Shown here in pieces: positions 1 through 6,827 of a stretch of DNA of 10,742 nucleotides. Each line of letters starts with the position of its first letter. Positions within the stretch are counted from its first letter, which is position 1. Made by a program: the position numbers and the translations under genes. The notes under the pieces were generated by a model. It was given only the letters and a program-made list of their open reading frames with translations. It did no database searches and had not been told where the DNA came from. Source of the stretch: Chloroflexota bacterium (GTDB lineage: Bacteria > Chloroflexota > UBA11872 > VXOZ01); NCBI GenBank assembly GCA_009839775.1, contig VXOZ01000270.1, positions 1 to 10,742 on the forward strand, given 5' to 3'.

Positions 1-2
1 CG

Positions 3-974
3 GTTGGGCAACTCATCTTCCAACTGCCGGGTCTGTGGCGGATGGGCTTGCGTCCGCGCGTGGCCTTGACGCATCCCGCCGTGCCGCGCATTCTGCGGCT
101 CTATGCGCCCGTTTTTCTCGGGTTGATCATCACACAGTTTGCCATTGTCTTGGATCGCAATCTTGCGTCGTGCACCGGACAAGACAGCATCGCCGCGATG
201 AACTACGCGACCCGCTTGGTGCAGCTTCCTCTCGGCCTGGTCGGCTCCGCGATTGCCCTTGCCGTGCTCCCGCTGTTAGCCGCGGAAGGAAGTACCGCCA
301 ATCTAGAGAACTTTCGGCGCATACTCAACCAAGGGATGCGGCTCATTCTGTTACTCATGCTGCCGATCTTTGCCTTAATGTTGATCTGGCACTGGCCCAT
401 CGTCGAGTTGGTCTATCAGCGCGGCGCGTTCGACGCCGCCGACGCGGAAGCGACCGGCCTGGCGCTCTTCCTCTACAGTTGGCAACTGCCGCTGACGGGG
501 TTGGACCAGCTCTTCATCTTTGCGTACTACGCCCGCAAGAACACGCGCACGCCGGTGCTCGTCGGCATCTTGGGCATAGGGTTCTATCTCGCCGTTGCCT
601 TGCCGTTGCTGCAGCCGCTCGGCATGCCGGGATTGGTGCTGGCGAACACGGTGCAGAATTCCGGCCATGCGCTCGTCATGCTCTGGCTGCTCACGCGCCT
701 CTTGGGGGGTGTGGGCGGTGAGGGCTTTGGCCGCTTCATCGTAACTATTGGTGCGGTAACGCTTCTCGTTGCGCTTGCGGCCGGGGGCATGCTCTACATC
801 CAGCGCGTGTTGACCGATGGCGGCGGCACGGTGGGCTTGTTGGCATTGGTCGTGGGAGGCGGCGGGGTGCTGCTGCTTGCGTATCTGGGGATACTGCGGT
901 TGTTCAAGTTACCGGAACTCGCTCTCTTGGCCGCAATGGTGCCCACTCCCTTCCACGCGGCGGTGCGACGCTAG
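3..974 (+). CDS. murJ: Lipid II flippase MurJ (MviN family), C-terminal part
   Basis: MurJ moves lipid-linked peptidoglycan precursor (lipid II) across the cytoplasmic membrane. The frame is open from the window edge: codons 3-41 read VGQLIFQLPGLWR, a typical mid-MurJ stretch, so the ATG at 42 is internal. About 323 codons are visible of the roughly 500 usual for the family. Counting the ATG at 42 as residue 1, hydrophobic segments lie near 21-37, 60-81, 101-118, 139-163, 171-190, 208-222, 232-252 and 263-287. Family signatures are QLPLGLVGSAIA (61-72), YQRGAFD (125-131) and the YAR..NTRTP loop (163-171). The gene ends in TAG and is followed by a gap of about 250 bases before ppc, so the two are probably separate units. 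Family assignment is firm. Other MOP-superfamily flippases (Wzx, MATE) fit these motifs less well. Confidence 0.93.
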   Translation, partial: VGQLIFQLPGLWRMGLRPRVALTHPAVPRILRLYAPVFLGLIITQFAIVLDRNLASCTGQDSIAAMNYATRLVQLPLGLVGSAIALAVLPLLAAEGSTANLENFRRILNQGMRLILLLMLPIFALMLIWHWPIVELVYQRGAFDAADAEATGLALFLYSWQLPLTGLDQLFIFAYYARKNTRTPVLVGILGIGFYLAVALPLLQPLGMPGLVLANTVQNSGHALVMLWLLTRLLGGVGGEGFGRFIVTIGAVTLLVALAAGGMLYIQRVLTDGGGTVGLLALVVGGGGVLLLAYLGILRLFKLPELALLAAMVPTPFHAAVRR

Positions 975-1105
975 GCGGAACGACGTACAGCGTTTCTAGG
1001 GACTTGGCCCAGTCGAAGGTCAGAGCGGCCGTCACCGTGTCCAAGCACCTTGCGTGTAGGATACCCGCTGCTCCTCAGTCATAGGGCTTGCAAGTATGGC
1101 ATGAT

Positions 1106-1124
1106 AGGGAGGAGCATTCTCCCT
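1106..1124 (+). terminator. Weak hairpin between murJ and ppc
   Basis: AGGGAG (1106-1111) can pair with CTCCCT (1119-1124) around a 7-nt loop. It is followed only by T-G-T-G-G rather than a T run. It lies about 130 bases after the murJ stop and just upstream of the ppc -35 box. It may end murJ transcription or be incidental. The rest of the 975-1131 gap shows no gene. Confidence 0.22.
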
Positions 1125-1131
1125 TGTGGAA

Positions 1132-1160
1132 TTGACAAATTCACCTAACGCACCTAACTT
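1132..1160 (+). promoter_or_regulatory. Sigma70-type promoter for ppc
   Basis: A perfect -35 box TTGACA (1132-1137) is separated by exactly 17 bases from TAACTT (1155-1160), which keeps the key T1, A2 and T6 of the -10 consensus. Transcription would start near 1167, so an mRNA from it covers the preferred ppc start at 1232 with a leader of about 65 bases. The -10 box overlaps the second copy of an 8-bp direct repeat, a possible site for regulation. Confidence 0.65.
1142..1158 (+). repeat. Direct repeat CACCTAAC x2 over the ppc promoter
   Basis: CACCTAAC occurs at 1142-1149 and again at 1151-1158, one base apart. The first copy fills the promoter spacer and the second runs into the -10 box. 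The 9-bp periodicity is slightly short of one helical turn. It could be an operator or chance. No known regulator site is recognised. Confidence 0.4.
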
Positions 1161-1231
1161 TCCTGCAAATCTCTCCATGGGGAATGGGATTCTCCTACCA
1201 ATTTGGATTGCAGAGGGAACGTGATATAGAG

Positions 1232-4069
1232 ATGGAAGTTGAGCCTAAGCAGACCGTTCTACAACGGGTGCCTATTGAGCAACTGCGTGAAGACGTGCAC
1301 TTTCTGGGCAATGTGCTCGGCGAAGTGCTGCGCGAACAGCACGGTCAGGCGCTCTTAGACCTGGTTGAGGACATTCGCCTCCGCGCCATCTGGCAGCGGA
1401 CGACTACGGCTACCGTGTCGCTGCAACCGCTGGCGGATTCAGTGTCCGAACTTCAGCAAGAGCAGATGTTCGCCGTAGCCCGGGCGTTTTCGCTCTACTT
1501 CTATCTCATCAACGCTGCGGAAGAGCAGCACCGCATGCGCCGCATGCGCGAGAATGAGCGTAAGGTCCACCCCAAGCCGCGCTACGAGTCGATTGCCGCC
1601 GCCATGGCGCACCTGAAGAGTGAGGGTGTCACGCCGGCAGAACTTGCGCCAATTCTGGCGTTGCTCTCCCTGCGACCCGTCTTCACGCGCCACCCCACGG
1701 AAGTGCGGCGGCGGACTCTGCTGGTCTTTCTTGAAATGCTGCGGGCCTGCTTGGCTGAACGTCAGGGCAAGCGGCAAGACATGTCAATTGAGCAGCGGAC
1801 CAGTGAGAAGATCCATGAAATTGTGACGATCTTGGCGCAGACGGACATCACCCCCTGGGAACGCCCAACCGTCTTGGGAGAGGTGGACGACGGGCTGTAC
1901 TATTTCGATCACGTATTGCTGGACGTAATCCCGGCACTCTATCACGAGTTAGAGGACGCGCTGCAGCAGTACTCGGAAGAATATGCTTTTACGCTGCCGC
2001 GCTTCCTGACCTTTGGGTCCTGGATGGGTGGCGACCGTGATGGCAATCCGTTTGTGACGCCCGCGGTTACCGAAGAGACCTTGCGCATGCACCGGTCGCT
2101 GATTCTCGATCGCTACTCTCGAGACCTTGACGAGCTCTGGCGGGTTCTCAGCCCCTCTGTTCATTACGCATCTGTCTCGCGGGAGTTGCTGGATTCGATT
2201 GCGCGCGACCGCGAGTCTCTACCCGGCGCCGGTGTTGGCGCTAAGACCGACATCATTGAGCCTTACCGCGCCAAGATCGTCATGATGCAGAAGCGCTTGG
2301 CGCGCACGCGACGGCGCTATGCGGGCGGTGGCGCCGCGGCTTCCGGGGCGTACCACGATCCCGATGCATTGCTTGCAGACCTGTTGCTCATCCAGGAGAG
2401 TTTGGCTGAGAACGGCGGTGCCCGGATCGCGCGCGGCCTTCTCCGCGACGTGATTCGACGAGTGCAGGTCTTTGGCTTTCACCTGGTAGATCTAGACGTA
2501 CGCGAGCATAGCGGCGTCCATGAGGCCACGCTGGATGAATACCTCGCGGCGGCCGATGTCACTCCGAGATACAGTGACCTTGATGAAGCAGAAAAGGTCG
2601 AACTGCTCACCCGGTTGATCGCGGAGCCGACGACCATCGGTTTCCAGGAACTCTCTGTCGATGCCGCTGCCCGTACGGCGTTTCAAACACTTGTCAGCGT
2701 CGCGCGCATGCAGGCGGAGGTGGGGGTAGCCGCCTGCAATACGTACATCATTAGTTTCACCGAATCGGTGAGCGACTTGCTTGAAGTTGCCTTGCTGGCC
2801 AAAGAGGCCGGCCTCTGGCAGGTGGACGCTCAGGGGCAGGTCAGCGAGAGCCGCCTCAAGATCGTGCCGTTGCTTGAGACCATTGGGGATTTGCGCGGTG
2901 GCTACGATCTTGTTCATGCGCTGCTTTCGATCCCTCTGTTTCGCTCTCACGTGGCGTGCTGGGACGACCGCTTCGAGGTCATGTTGGGATACTCGGACAG
3001 CAACAAAGACGGTGGCTTTCTCACGTCTACCTGGGAACTCTACTGTGCGCAGCGACAGGTCGTGGCCGCCTGCCGCGCCCACAACGTGATCGTCCAACTC
3101 TTCCATGGTCGCGGCGGCGCGCTCGGTCGGGGCGGCGGACCGACGAACCGCGCGATCATGGCGCAGCCGGCCGACTCACTGGCCGGCGGCATGAAGCTGA
3201 CGGAACAAGGCGAGGTCATTTTTTCTCGCTATGGGCGGCAGGCCGTTGCCCACCGCAACCTGGAGCAGGTCATCCACGCCATGCTGCTGGCGCGGCTCAG
3301 TCCCAGCGTTCTGGAGTCCCGCGCCTCCCTGGAGCCGGACTGGGAAAGCACCATGGCGACGCTGTCGCAAACGGCGTTTCGTGCCTACCGGTCGTTAATC
3401 TACGAAACACCGGAACTCCGCACCTACTACCAGCAGGCCACGCCCATCGAACACATCAGCCGCATGAACGTGGGTTCGCGTCCGGCGTCGCGCAAGGGCG
3501 GCGACCGCGTGGAGGATCTGCGGGCGATACCGTGGGTATTCGCATGGACGCAGAGTCGACATAACTTACCCGGCTGGTACGGCGTGGGCAACGCTTTGCA
3601 GGCGTTTATTGAAGCGAACGAAGGCAATCTGGAGCGCCTGAGGGCGATGTATACGCGTTGGGTCTTCTTCCGCTCGCTCATCGATAATGCTCAACTGAGC
3701 ATTGGGACCGCCGATATGTCGGTGGCGCGTCTCTATGCCGGACTGGTAAGTGACGACGCGGTAAGAGATAAGATATATACAGCGATTGCAGATGAGTATC
3801 AACGCACGCGAGGAGCGCTTCTGCAGATTACGGCCCAAGAGCAACTTCTCGACTCTTCGCCGGTTCTGCAACGCTCTATTCTGCTGCGCAACCCCTACGT
3901 CGATCCGCTGCACTGTCTCCAGGTGCGCATGATCGAGGAGTGGCGCACAAGCTTCGCTGGAGCGGCTGAGACGCCTCTGGATGAACTTTCGCCGGAAGCG
4001 CGCCGTATGCTGGAAGGCATCTTCCAGACCATCAACGGCATCGCGGCCGGCGTGCAGTCAACGGGATGA
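1232..4069 (+). CDS. ppc: Phosphoenolpyruvate carboxylase
   Basis: This cytoplasmic enzyme adds bicarbonate to phosphoenolpyruvate to make oxaloacetate, feeding the TCA cycle. From the ATG at 1232 it has 945 residues, a little longer than the roughly 880 of the E. coli enzyme. Signatures in order are FTRHPTE with catalytic His154 (E. coli His138), GSWMGGDRDGNPFVT (262-276), FGFHLVDLDVREH (414-426), MLGYSDSNKDGG with Asp589 and Lys592, FHGRGGALGRGGGP with His625, Arg627 and Arg633, LTEQGEVI (656-663), NVGSRPASRK (746-755) and LRAIPWVFAWTQSRHNLPGWYG (a block from 763). The Ala usually before the catalytic His is Arg here. The C-terminus is QSTG rather than the usual RNTG. An in-frame ATG at 1184 would add 16 residues unlike the family. 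Neither start has a well-spaced SD, and 1232 is chosen by family N-terminus. No kinase-type N-terminal Ser motif of plant C4 enzymes is seen. Confidence 0.97.
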   Translation: MEVEPKQTVLQRVPIEQLREDVHFLGNVLGEVLREQHGQALLDLVEDIRLRAIWQRTTTATVSLQPLADSVSELQQEQMFAVARAFSLYFYLINAAEEQHRMRRMRENERKVHPKPRYESIAAAMAHLKSEGVTPAELAPILALLSLRPVFTRHPTEVRRRTLLVFLEMLRACLAERQGKRQDMSIEQRTSEKIHEIVTILAQTDITPWERPTVLGEVDDGLYYFDHVLLDVIPALYHELEDALQQYSEEYAFTLPRFLTFGSWMGGDRDGNPFVTPAVTEETLRMHRSLILDRYSRDLDELWRVLSPSVHYASVSRELLDSIARDRESLPGAGVGAKTDIIEPYRAKIVMMQKRLARTRRRYAGGGAAASGAYHDPDALLADLLLIQESLAENGGARIARGLLRDVIRRVQVFGFHLVDLDVREHSGVHEATLDEYLAAADVTPRYSDLDEAEKVELLTRLIAEPTTIGFQELSVDAAARTAFQTLVSVARMQAEVGVAACNTYIISFTESVSDLLEVALLAKEAGLWQVDAQGQVSESRLKIVPLLETIGDLRGGYDLVHALLSIPLFRSHVACWDDRFEVMLGYSDSNKDGGFLTSTWELYCAQRQVVAACRAHNVIVQLFHGRGGALGRGGGPTNRAIMAQPADSLAGGMKLTEQGEVIFSRYGRQAVAHRNLEQVIHAMLLARLSPSVLESRASLEPDWESTMATLSQTAFRAYRSLIYETPELRTYYQQATPIEHISRMNVGSRPASRKGGDRVEDLRAIPWVFAWTQSRHNLPGWYGVGNALQAFIEANEGNLERLRAMYTRWVFFRSLIDNAQLSIGTADMSVARLYAGLVSDDAVRDKIYTAIADEYQRTRGALLQITAQEQLLDSSPVLQRSILLRNPYVDPLHCLQVRMIEEWRTSFAGAAETPLDELSPEARRMLEGIFQTINGIAAGVQSTG

Positions 4070-4120
4070 GCGTGAGCTAACTACCCCGCCATTGCCATGA
4101 AAGTAACCAGCACAGAGTCC

Positions 4121-4158
4121 GTCATGCCGGCGAAAGCGCGGTTGGGAAACCGAGGAAT
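4121..4158 (-). repeat. Degenerate dispersed repeat (GTCAT...GGAATCCA type)
   Basis: GTCATGCCGGCGAAAGCG at 4121-4138 and GGAATCC near 4154 look like the two ends of the common intergenic element of the form GTCAT-TCC-GCG...GGAATCCA. They are split here by a small CGGTT/AACCG hairpin (4139-4143 with 4148-4152). A better-preserved relative in the opposite orientation is at 6828-6854. Assignment to one family is by eye. Confidence 0.4.
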
Positions 4159-4230
4159 CCATCTTCACGCTTCAGCGCGTGGTCAGCGTCCTTGCGGGGA
4201 CAAGCACCCGCGCCAATGAGTGAGTGCAAG

Positions 4231-4281
4231 CATAACCGTTCGCCCTGAGCTTGTCGAAGGGTGAACGGTTGTGCGGTTATG
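4231..4281 (+). repeat. Palindromic intergenic repeat, copy A
   Basis: Arms AACCGTTCGCCCT (4234-4246) and AGGGTGAACGGTT (4258-4270) match at 12 of 13 positions around the loop GAGCTTGTCGA. A second outer pair, CATAACCG (4231-4238) with CGGTTATG (4274-4281), gives an alternative fold. The core CTGAGCTTGTCGAAG (4245-4259) recurs inverted in copy B and again near 10289. It resembles REP-like elements scattered in many uncultivated bacterial genomes. Confidence 0.75.
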
Positions 4282-4285
4282 GTGT

Positions 4286-4336
4286 CAATCCTGCCCATTC
4301 GTACTTCGACAGGCTCAGTGCGAACGGGCAGGATTG
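4286..4336 (-). repeat. Palindromic intergenic repeat, copy B (inverted relative to A)
   Basis: A 19-base arm at 4286-4304 pairs with 4318-4336. The outer 11 bases (CAATCCTGCCC with GGGCAGGATTG) are perfect, and the inner 8 have one mismatch and one G-T wobble. The loop is TTCGACAGGCTCA. On the minus strand the core is CTGAGCCTGTCGAAG, one base different from copy A. The two copies are therefore head-to-head, 4 bases apart by their outer arms, which fits a REP-doublet (BIME-like) arrangement. Confidence 0.78.
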
Positions 4337-4449
4337 ATCCCGTAAGGTTGTAGACGGCGCCACTGGGGACTGTGTCCCGCACTGCGACAGGCGGTGAATC
4401 CAAGAAAAAGCGCGGTAGGCAAAGCCTCTCTACGGGACTGCCCGCCGCT

Positions 4450-4478
4450 TTGCGGCAATTCTGCGCGGCAGGTAGTAT
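4450..4478 (+). promoter_or_regulatory. Candidate promoter of the first PhyH gene
   Basis: TTGCGG (4450-4455), 17 bases, TAGTAT (4473-4478). The same pattern, TTGC-A/G-G then 17 bases then GGTAGTAT, precedes the second PhyH gene at a similar distance from its start (about 95 and 82 bases), which raises confidence. Just downstream is the 8-bp palindrome GTGCGCAC (4486-4493), a possible operator. Confidence 0.42.
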
Positions 4479-4572
4479 AGATGTGGTGCGCACATACGTA
4501 AATGCGGTTGCTGTCTAGCGTAAGCGCCGCCTCATGATGATGACGCAAGCTGGGAGATTCTGCACGGTAGAA

Positions 4573-5463
4573 ATGAAAACGACGGTCCTTCCTGATTCTC
4601 TAACATCGAACGGTAACGCCTTCGACCTTTCCGATGAGACCTTCGGGGAGTTGCGGGATGCCAATAGCTTGCTCGGCGATATGGGCGCAATCCACGAACG
4701 GCTTGCCGAGGACGGCTATCTGCTCTTCCGTAATTACCTGGACAAAGAAAAGGTGTTGGCGGCGCGCCGCGAACTGATTGGCAAGCTCGACGCAATCGGT
4801 CTTATCGACCGCAGTAAGCCCTTCATGGATGCCATCTTTTCGGGTGACACGAGTGGCATCAGCGCGACGGACCGCAAGGCATTTGCCCGTAACCTCCGGT
4901 CGGGGCCGGCGCTGAAGAAGGTTTGCTTTTCCGGTAGGATAATGTCCTTTTTTGAGGAGTTTTTCGGGGACGAAGTGCTCCACCTCAATTACATTTGGGT
5001 ACGCAACCGGCGTCGTGGGGCTGCTGCTCCCTGCCACTTCGACTGGGTGTACATGGGACGCGGCACCCGAAACGTCGTGACGACATGGATCCCGCAGGGA
5101 GCAATACCCCTATGCGACGGCCCGCTGGCGATCTTGTACGGCTCGCACAAGTGGCAAGAACTGCAGCAGACGTACGGCAAGATCGACGTGGACAAGGATA
5201 AGGATAAGAATCCGTACGGCGGCGGGTCGCTGACCAAAGACCCGAATCTGCCCCAACAGCGCTTTGGCGGACGCTGGCTCACCACGGAATTCGAGCCGGG
5301 CGACATGCTCATGTTCGGCATGTTTACGTTGCACTGCTCGCTGGACAACGAGAGCCCGGAGAACCGCATCCGCCTTTCCACCGACACACGCTACCAACTG
5401 GCCAGCGAACCCGCCGACGAGCGCTGGATCGGCGATGATCCCTTCGGCCACGGCATGATGTAG
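4573..5463 (+). CDS. PhyH-family Fe(II)/2-oxoglutarate dioxygenase, copy 1
   Basis: This belongs to the phytanoyl-CoA dioxygenase (PhyH) family of mononuclear iron oxygenases, which couple 2-oxoglutarate decarboxylation to hydroxylation of a small molecule. The substrate is unknown, and bacterial members rarely act on phytanoyl-CoA. From the ATG at 4573 it has 296 residues. The iron triad is His155-x-Asp157 in CHFDW plus His254 in FTLHCSLD. Arg265 sits 11 residues after the distal His, as in human PhyH, to bind 2-oxoglutarate. A polar insert KIDVDKDKDKNPYGGG (203-218) precedes the second half of the barrel. No signal peptide is seen, so it is cytoplasmic. The start follows alignment with copy 2; an upstream in-frame ATG at 4534 would add 13 residues. 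SD support is weak at both (GGGAG at 4552-4556 is 16 bases from 4573). It is about 85% identical to copy 2, so a duplication. Confidence 0.9.
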   Translation: MKTTVLPDSLTSNGNAFDLSDETFGELRDANSLLGDMGAIHERLAEDGYLLFRNYLDKEKVLAARRELIGKLDAIGLIDRSKPFMDAIFSGDTSGISATDRKAFARNLRSGPALKKVCFSGRIMSFFEEFFGDEVLHLNYIWVRNRRRGAAAPCHFDWVYMGRGTRNVVTTWIPQGAIPLCDGPLAILYGSHKWQELQQTYGKIDVDKDKDKNPYGGGSLTKDPNLPQQRFGGRWLTTEFEPGDMLMFGMFTLHCSLDNESPENRIRLSTDTRYQLASEPADERWIGDDPFGHGMM

Positions 5464-5512
5464 GCTGGGGCCGTTGAGAAGGGTATCTCGCGCATCGGAC
5501 GGCACACCGCAA

Positions 5513-5541
5513 TTGCAGTGGTTTGGTGTGAAAGGTAGTAT
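5513..5541 (+). promoter_or_regulatory. Candidate promoter of the second PhyH gene
   Basis: TTGCAG (5513-5518), 17 bases, TAGTAT (5536-5541), inside the 159-base gap between the two genes. It mirrors the candidate upstream of copy 1, including the GG before the -10 box. It overlaps an imperfect hairpin, CACACC (5503-5508) with GGTGTG (5525-5530). Read-through from copy 1 is equally possible, since no clear terminator separates them. Confidence 0.4.
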
Positions 5542-5622
5542 TGACGAGGCGGCCATAAACGGCGCTGCGGCCGCGTCTACTGCCGCGACGGAGTTGTCAC
5601 AGCATCAGGGAGGTTAGGCAAG

Positions 5623-6519
5623 GTGGCTATTCAGACTCTCGTCTTGCCGGAGACGTTGTCATCGAACGGAAATGCCTTCGATCTCTCGCATGAGACATTC
5701 GGCGAGTTACGCGACGCCAACAGCCTGCTGGGCAATACGGGCGCCCTGCACGAGCGCTTCGCTGAAGACGGCTACTTGTTGCTGCGCAACTATCTGGACA
5801 AGGAGAAAGTGCTGGCGGCGCGCCGCGAACTGATCGGCAAGCTTGACGAAATCGGCTTGATCGACCGTGCCAAGCCCTTTATGGAGGCTGTCTTCTCCGG
5901 CGATACCAGCGGCATCAGCGCGACGGACCGCCAGAAGTTCGCCCGCCACCTCCGCTCTGGGCCCGCGCTCAAGGAGGTCTGCTTCTCCGGTCGAGTGATG
6001 GAGTTCTTCGCGCAGTTCTTTGGCGATGAGGTGCTGCATCTCGATTACATCTGGGTGCGCAACGTGCGGCGCGGCGCGGCCACCGGCTGCCACTTCGATT
6101 GGGTGTACATGGGGCGCGGCACCCGCAAGCTCATGACGGCGTGGATCCCGCAGGGCGCGGTGCCGCTCGCCGACGGCCCGCTGGCGATTCTGCACGGCTC
6201 CCACAAATGGCACGAGCTTCAGAATACGTACGGCAAGATCGACGTGGACAAGGATAAGGAGAAGAATCCGTACGGGGGCGGCTGGCTGACCAAGAACCCC
6301 AATCAGCCCCAACAGCGGTACGGCGGGCGCTGGCTCACCACGGAGTTCGAGCCGGGCGATCTGCTGGTGTTTGGCATGTTCACGCTGCACTGCGCCATCG
6401 ACAACGAAGGTCCGGAGAACCGCATCCGTCTCTCCACCGACACCCGCTACCAACTGGCCAGTGAACCCGCCGACGAACGCTGGATCGGCGACGACCCCTT
6501 CGGCCACGGCATGATGTGA
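5623..6519 (+). CDS. PhyH-family Fe(II)/2-oxoglutarate dioxygenase, copy 2
   Basis: This is a close paralogue of the preceding gene, with 298 residues from a GTG start at 5623. The start has a good SD, GGGAGGT (5608-5614), 8 bases upstream. The metal site is His157-x-Asp159 (CHFDW) and His256 (FTLHCAID), with Arg267 as the 2-oxoglutarate anchor 11 residues on. By hand alignment the two proteins differ at about 44 of 292 shared positions with no gaps. The last 36 residues, from PENRIR to the end, are identical. Differences cluster in three stretches: residues 103-133, 138-175 and 199-234. Some changes are non-conservative (Ser to Trp at 221; Pro to Gly just before the HxD motif), so substrate range may differ although the catalytic residues are intact. 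A hydroxylase or halogenase of a secondary metabolite is possible; Asp in HxD argues against a halogenase. Function is otherwise unknown. Confidence 0.92.
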   Translation: MAIQTLVLPETLSSNGNAFDLSHETFGELRDANSLLGNTGALHERFAEDGYLLLRNYLDKEKVLAARRELIGKLDEIGLIDRAKPFMEAVFSGDTSGISATDRQKFARHLRSGPALKEVCFSGRVMEFFAQFFGDEVLHLDYIWVRNVRRGAATGCHFDWVYMGRGTRKLMTAWIPQGAVPLADGPLAILHGSHKWHELQNTYGKIDVDKDKEKNPYGGGWLTKNPNQPQQRYGGRWLTTEFEPGDLLVFGMFTLHCAIDNEGPENRIRLSTDTRYQLASEPADERWIGDDPFGHGMM

Positions 6520-6547
6520 GACTGTCTGTCTTGCGCGATACCGGCAA

Positions 6548-6580
6548 GCAGGCGCGCTCTACTGAAGAGGCCTGCCTTTA
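6548..6580 (+). terminator. Possible terminator after the PhyH pair
   Basis: GCAGGC (6548-6553) pairs with GCCTGC (6570-6575), followed by CTTTA. With a one-base bulge the stem extends by AA/TT. It lies about 30 bases after the copy 2 stop and before the convergent tRNA-Arg. The T tract is short, so strength is doubtful. It could also serve the tRNA on the other strand. Confidence 0.35.
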
Positions 6581-6594
6581 GTTGGCGGCCCCTG

Positions 6595-6670
6595 TGGTAC
6601 CCCGTGAGCGATTCGAACGCTCGACCCCTGGCTCCGCAAGCCAGTGCTCTATCCACTGAGCTAACGGGGC
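6595..6670 (-). tRNA. tRNA-Arg, anticodon GCG
   Basis: The minus strand folds as a standard 76-nt tRNA: acceptor GCCCCGT with ACGGGGT, D-arm GCTC/GAGC, anticodon stem CTGGC/GCCAG with loop TTGCGGA, 5-base variable loop, T-arm GAGCG-TTCGAAT-CGCTC, discriminator A and encoded CCA (6595-6597). The anticodon at positions 34-36 is GCG, reading Arg CGC (and CGU by wobble). A20 and A73 fit arginine identity. Bacteria usually read these codons with ACG, whose A34 is deaminated to inosine by TadA, so a G34 species is uncommon. The first acceptor pair is G1-U72, also unusual. Confidence 0.93.
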
Positions 6671-6689
6671 ATTTTCTTGTTCTGTGCTT

Positions 6690-6698
6690 AGTATAGCA
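6690..6698 (-). promoter_or_regulatory. Extended -10 promoter of tRNA-Arg
   Basis: The minus strand reads TGCTATACT, an extended -10 (TGn then TATACT, five of six to consensus). It lies about 20 bases upstream of the tRNA 5' end at 6670. No good -35 box is visible at 16-18 bases, consistent with an extended -10 promoter. Confidence 0.5.
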
Positions 6699-6827
6699 TT
6701 TTGCGCGGTTGCGCCGGATAACTGTTCGCGCCATCAACTGAGTACAACTCCAGAGCCGCGCGGCTTCTCAGCCGACAAGCACCAGGTAGATGGTGTCCCG
6801 CCTATTCCTGTCACACAAGAAGACTGG

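Larger units (their letters stand above)
4070..4449. other. Gene-free spacer after ppc, palindrome-rich
   Basis: No credible gene lies between ppc and the first PhyH gene. Minus-strand reading frames here run straight through the palindromes and give low-complexity, family-less peptides. Besides the repeats listed separately, it holds short perfect hairpins: GGGAC/GTCCC with loop TGT (4366-4378), and GCCGC/GCGGC with loop TTT (4444-4456). The latter abuts the next promoter. No clear Rho-independent terminator for ppc was found. Confidence 0.5.

Noticed and set aside
2492..3106. 204-codon open frame antisense to ppc
   Set aside because: It overlaps the catalytic core of ppc, whose motifs are unambiguous; no independent evidence of coding.
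4122..4493. 123-codon open frame on the minus strand between ppc and PhyH copy 1
   Set aside because: It runs through both palindromes, has no SD, and its peptide is simply translated repeat sequence (for example FTLRQAQGER from the core).
5541..5546. TTGACG upstream of PhyH copy 2 as a -35 box
   Set aside because: No -10-like hexamer is present 15-19 bases downstream; the pair ending at 5541 is a better promoter candidate.
5707..6507. 266-codon open frame antisense to PhyH copy 2
   Set aside because: It is a shadow of GC-rich coding sequence: it lies entirely within a gene with full family motifs, and its own peptide is Ala/Val/Arg-rich with no recognisable domain.
6595..6670. Integration (att) site at the tRNA-Arg
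   Set aside because: No integrase gene or repeat of the tRNA 3' end is visible in the window.
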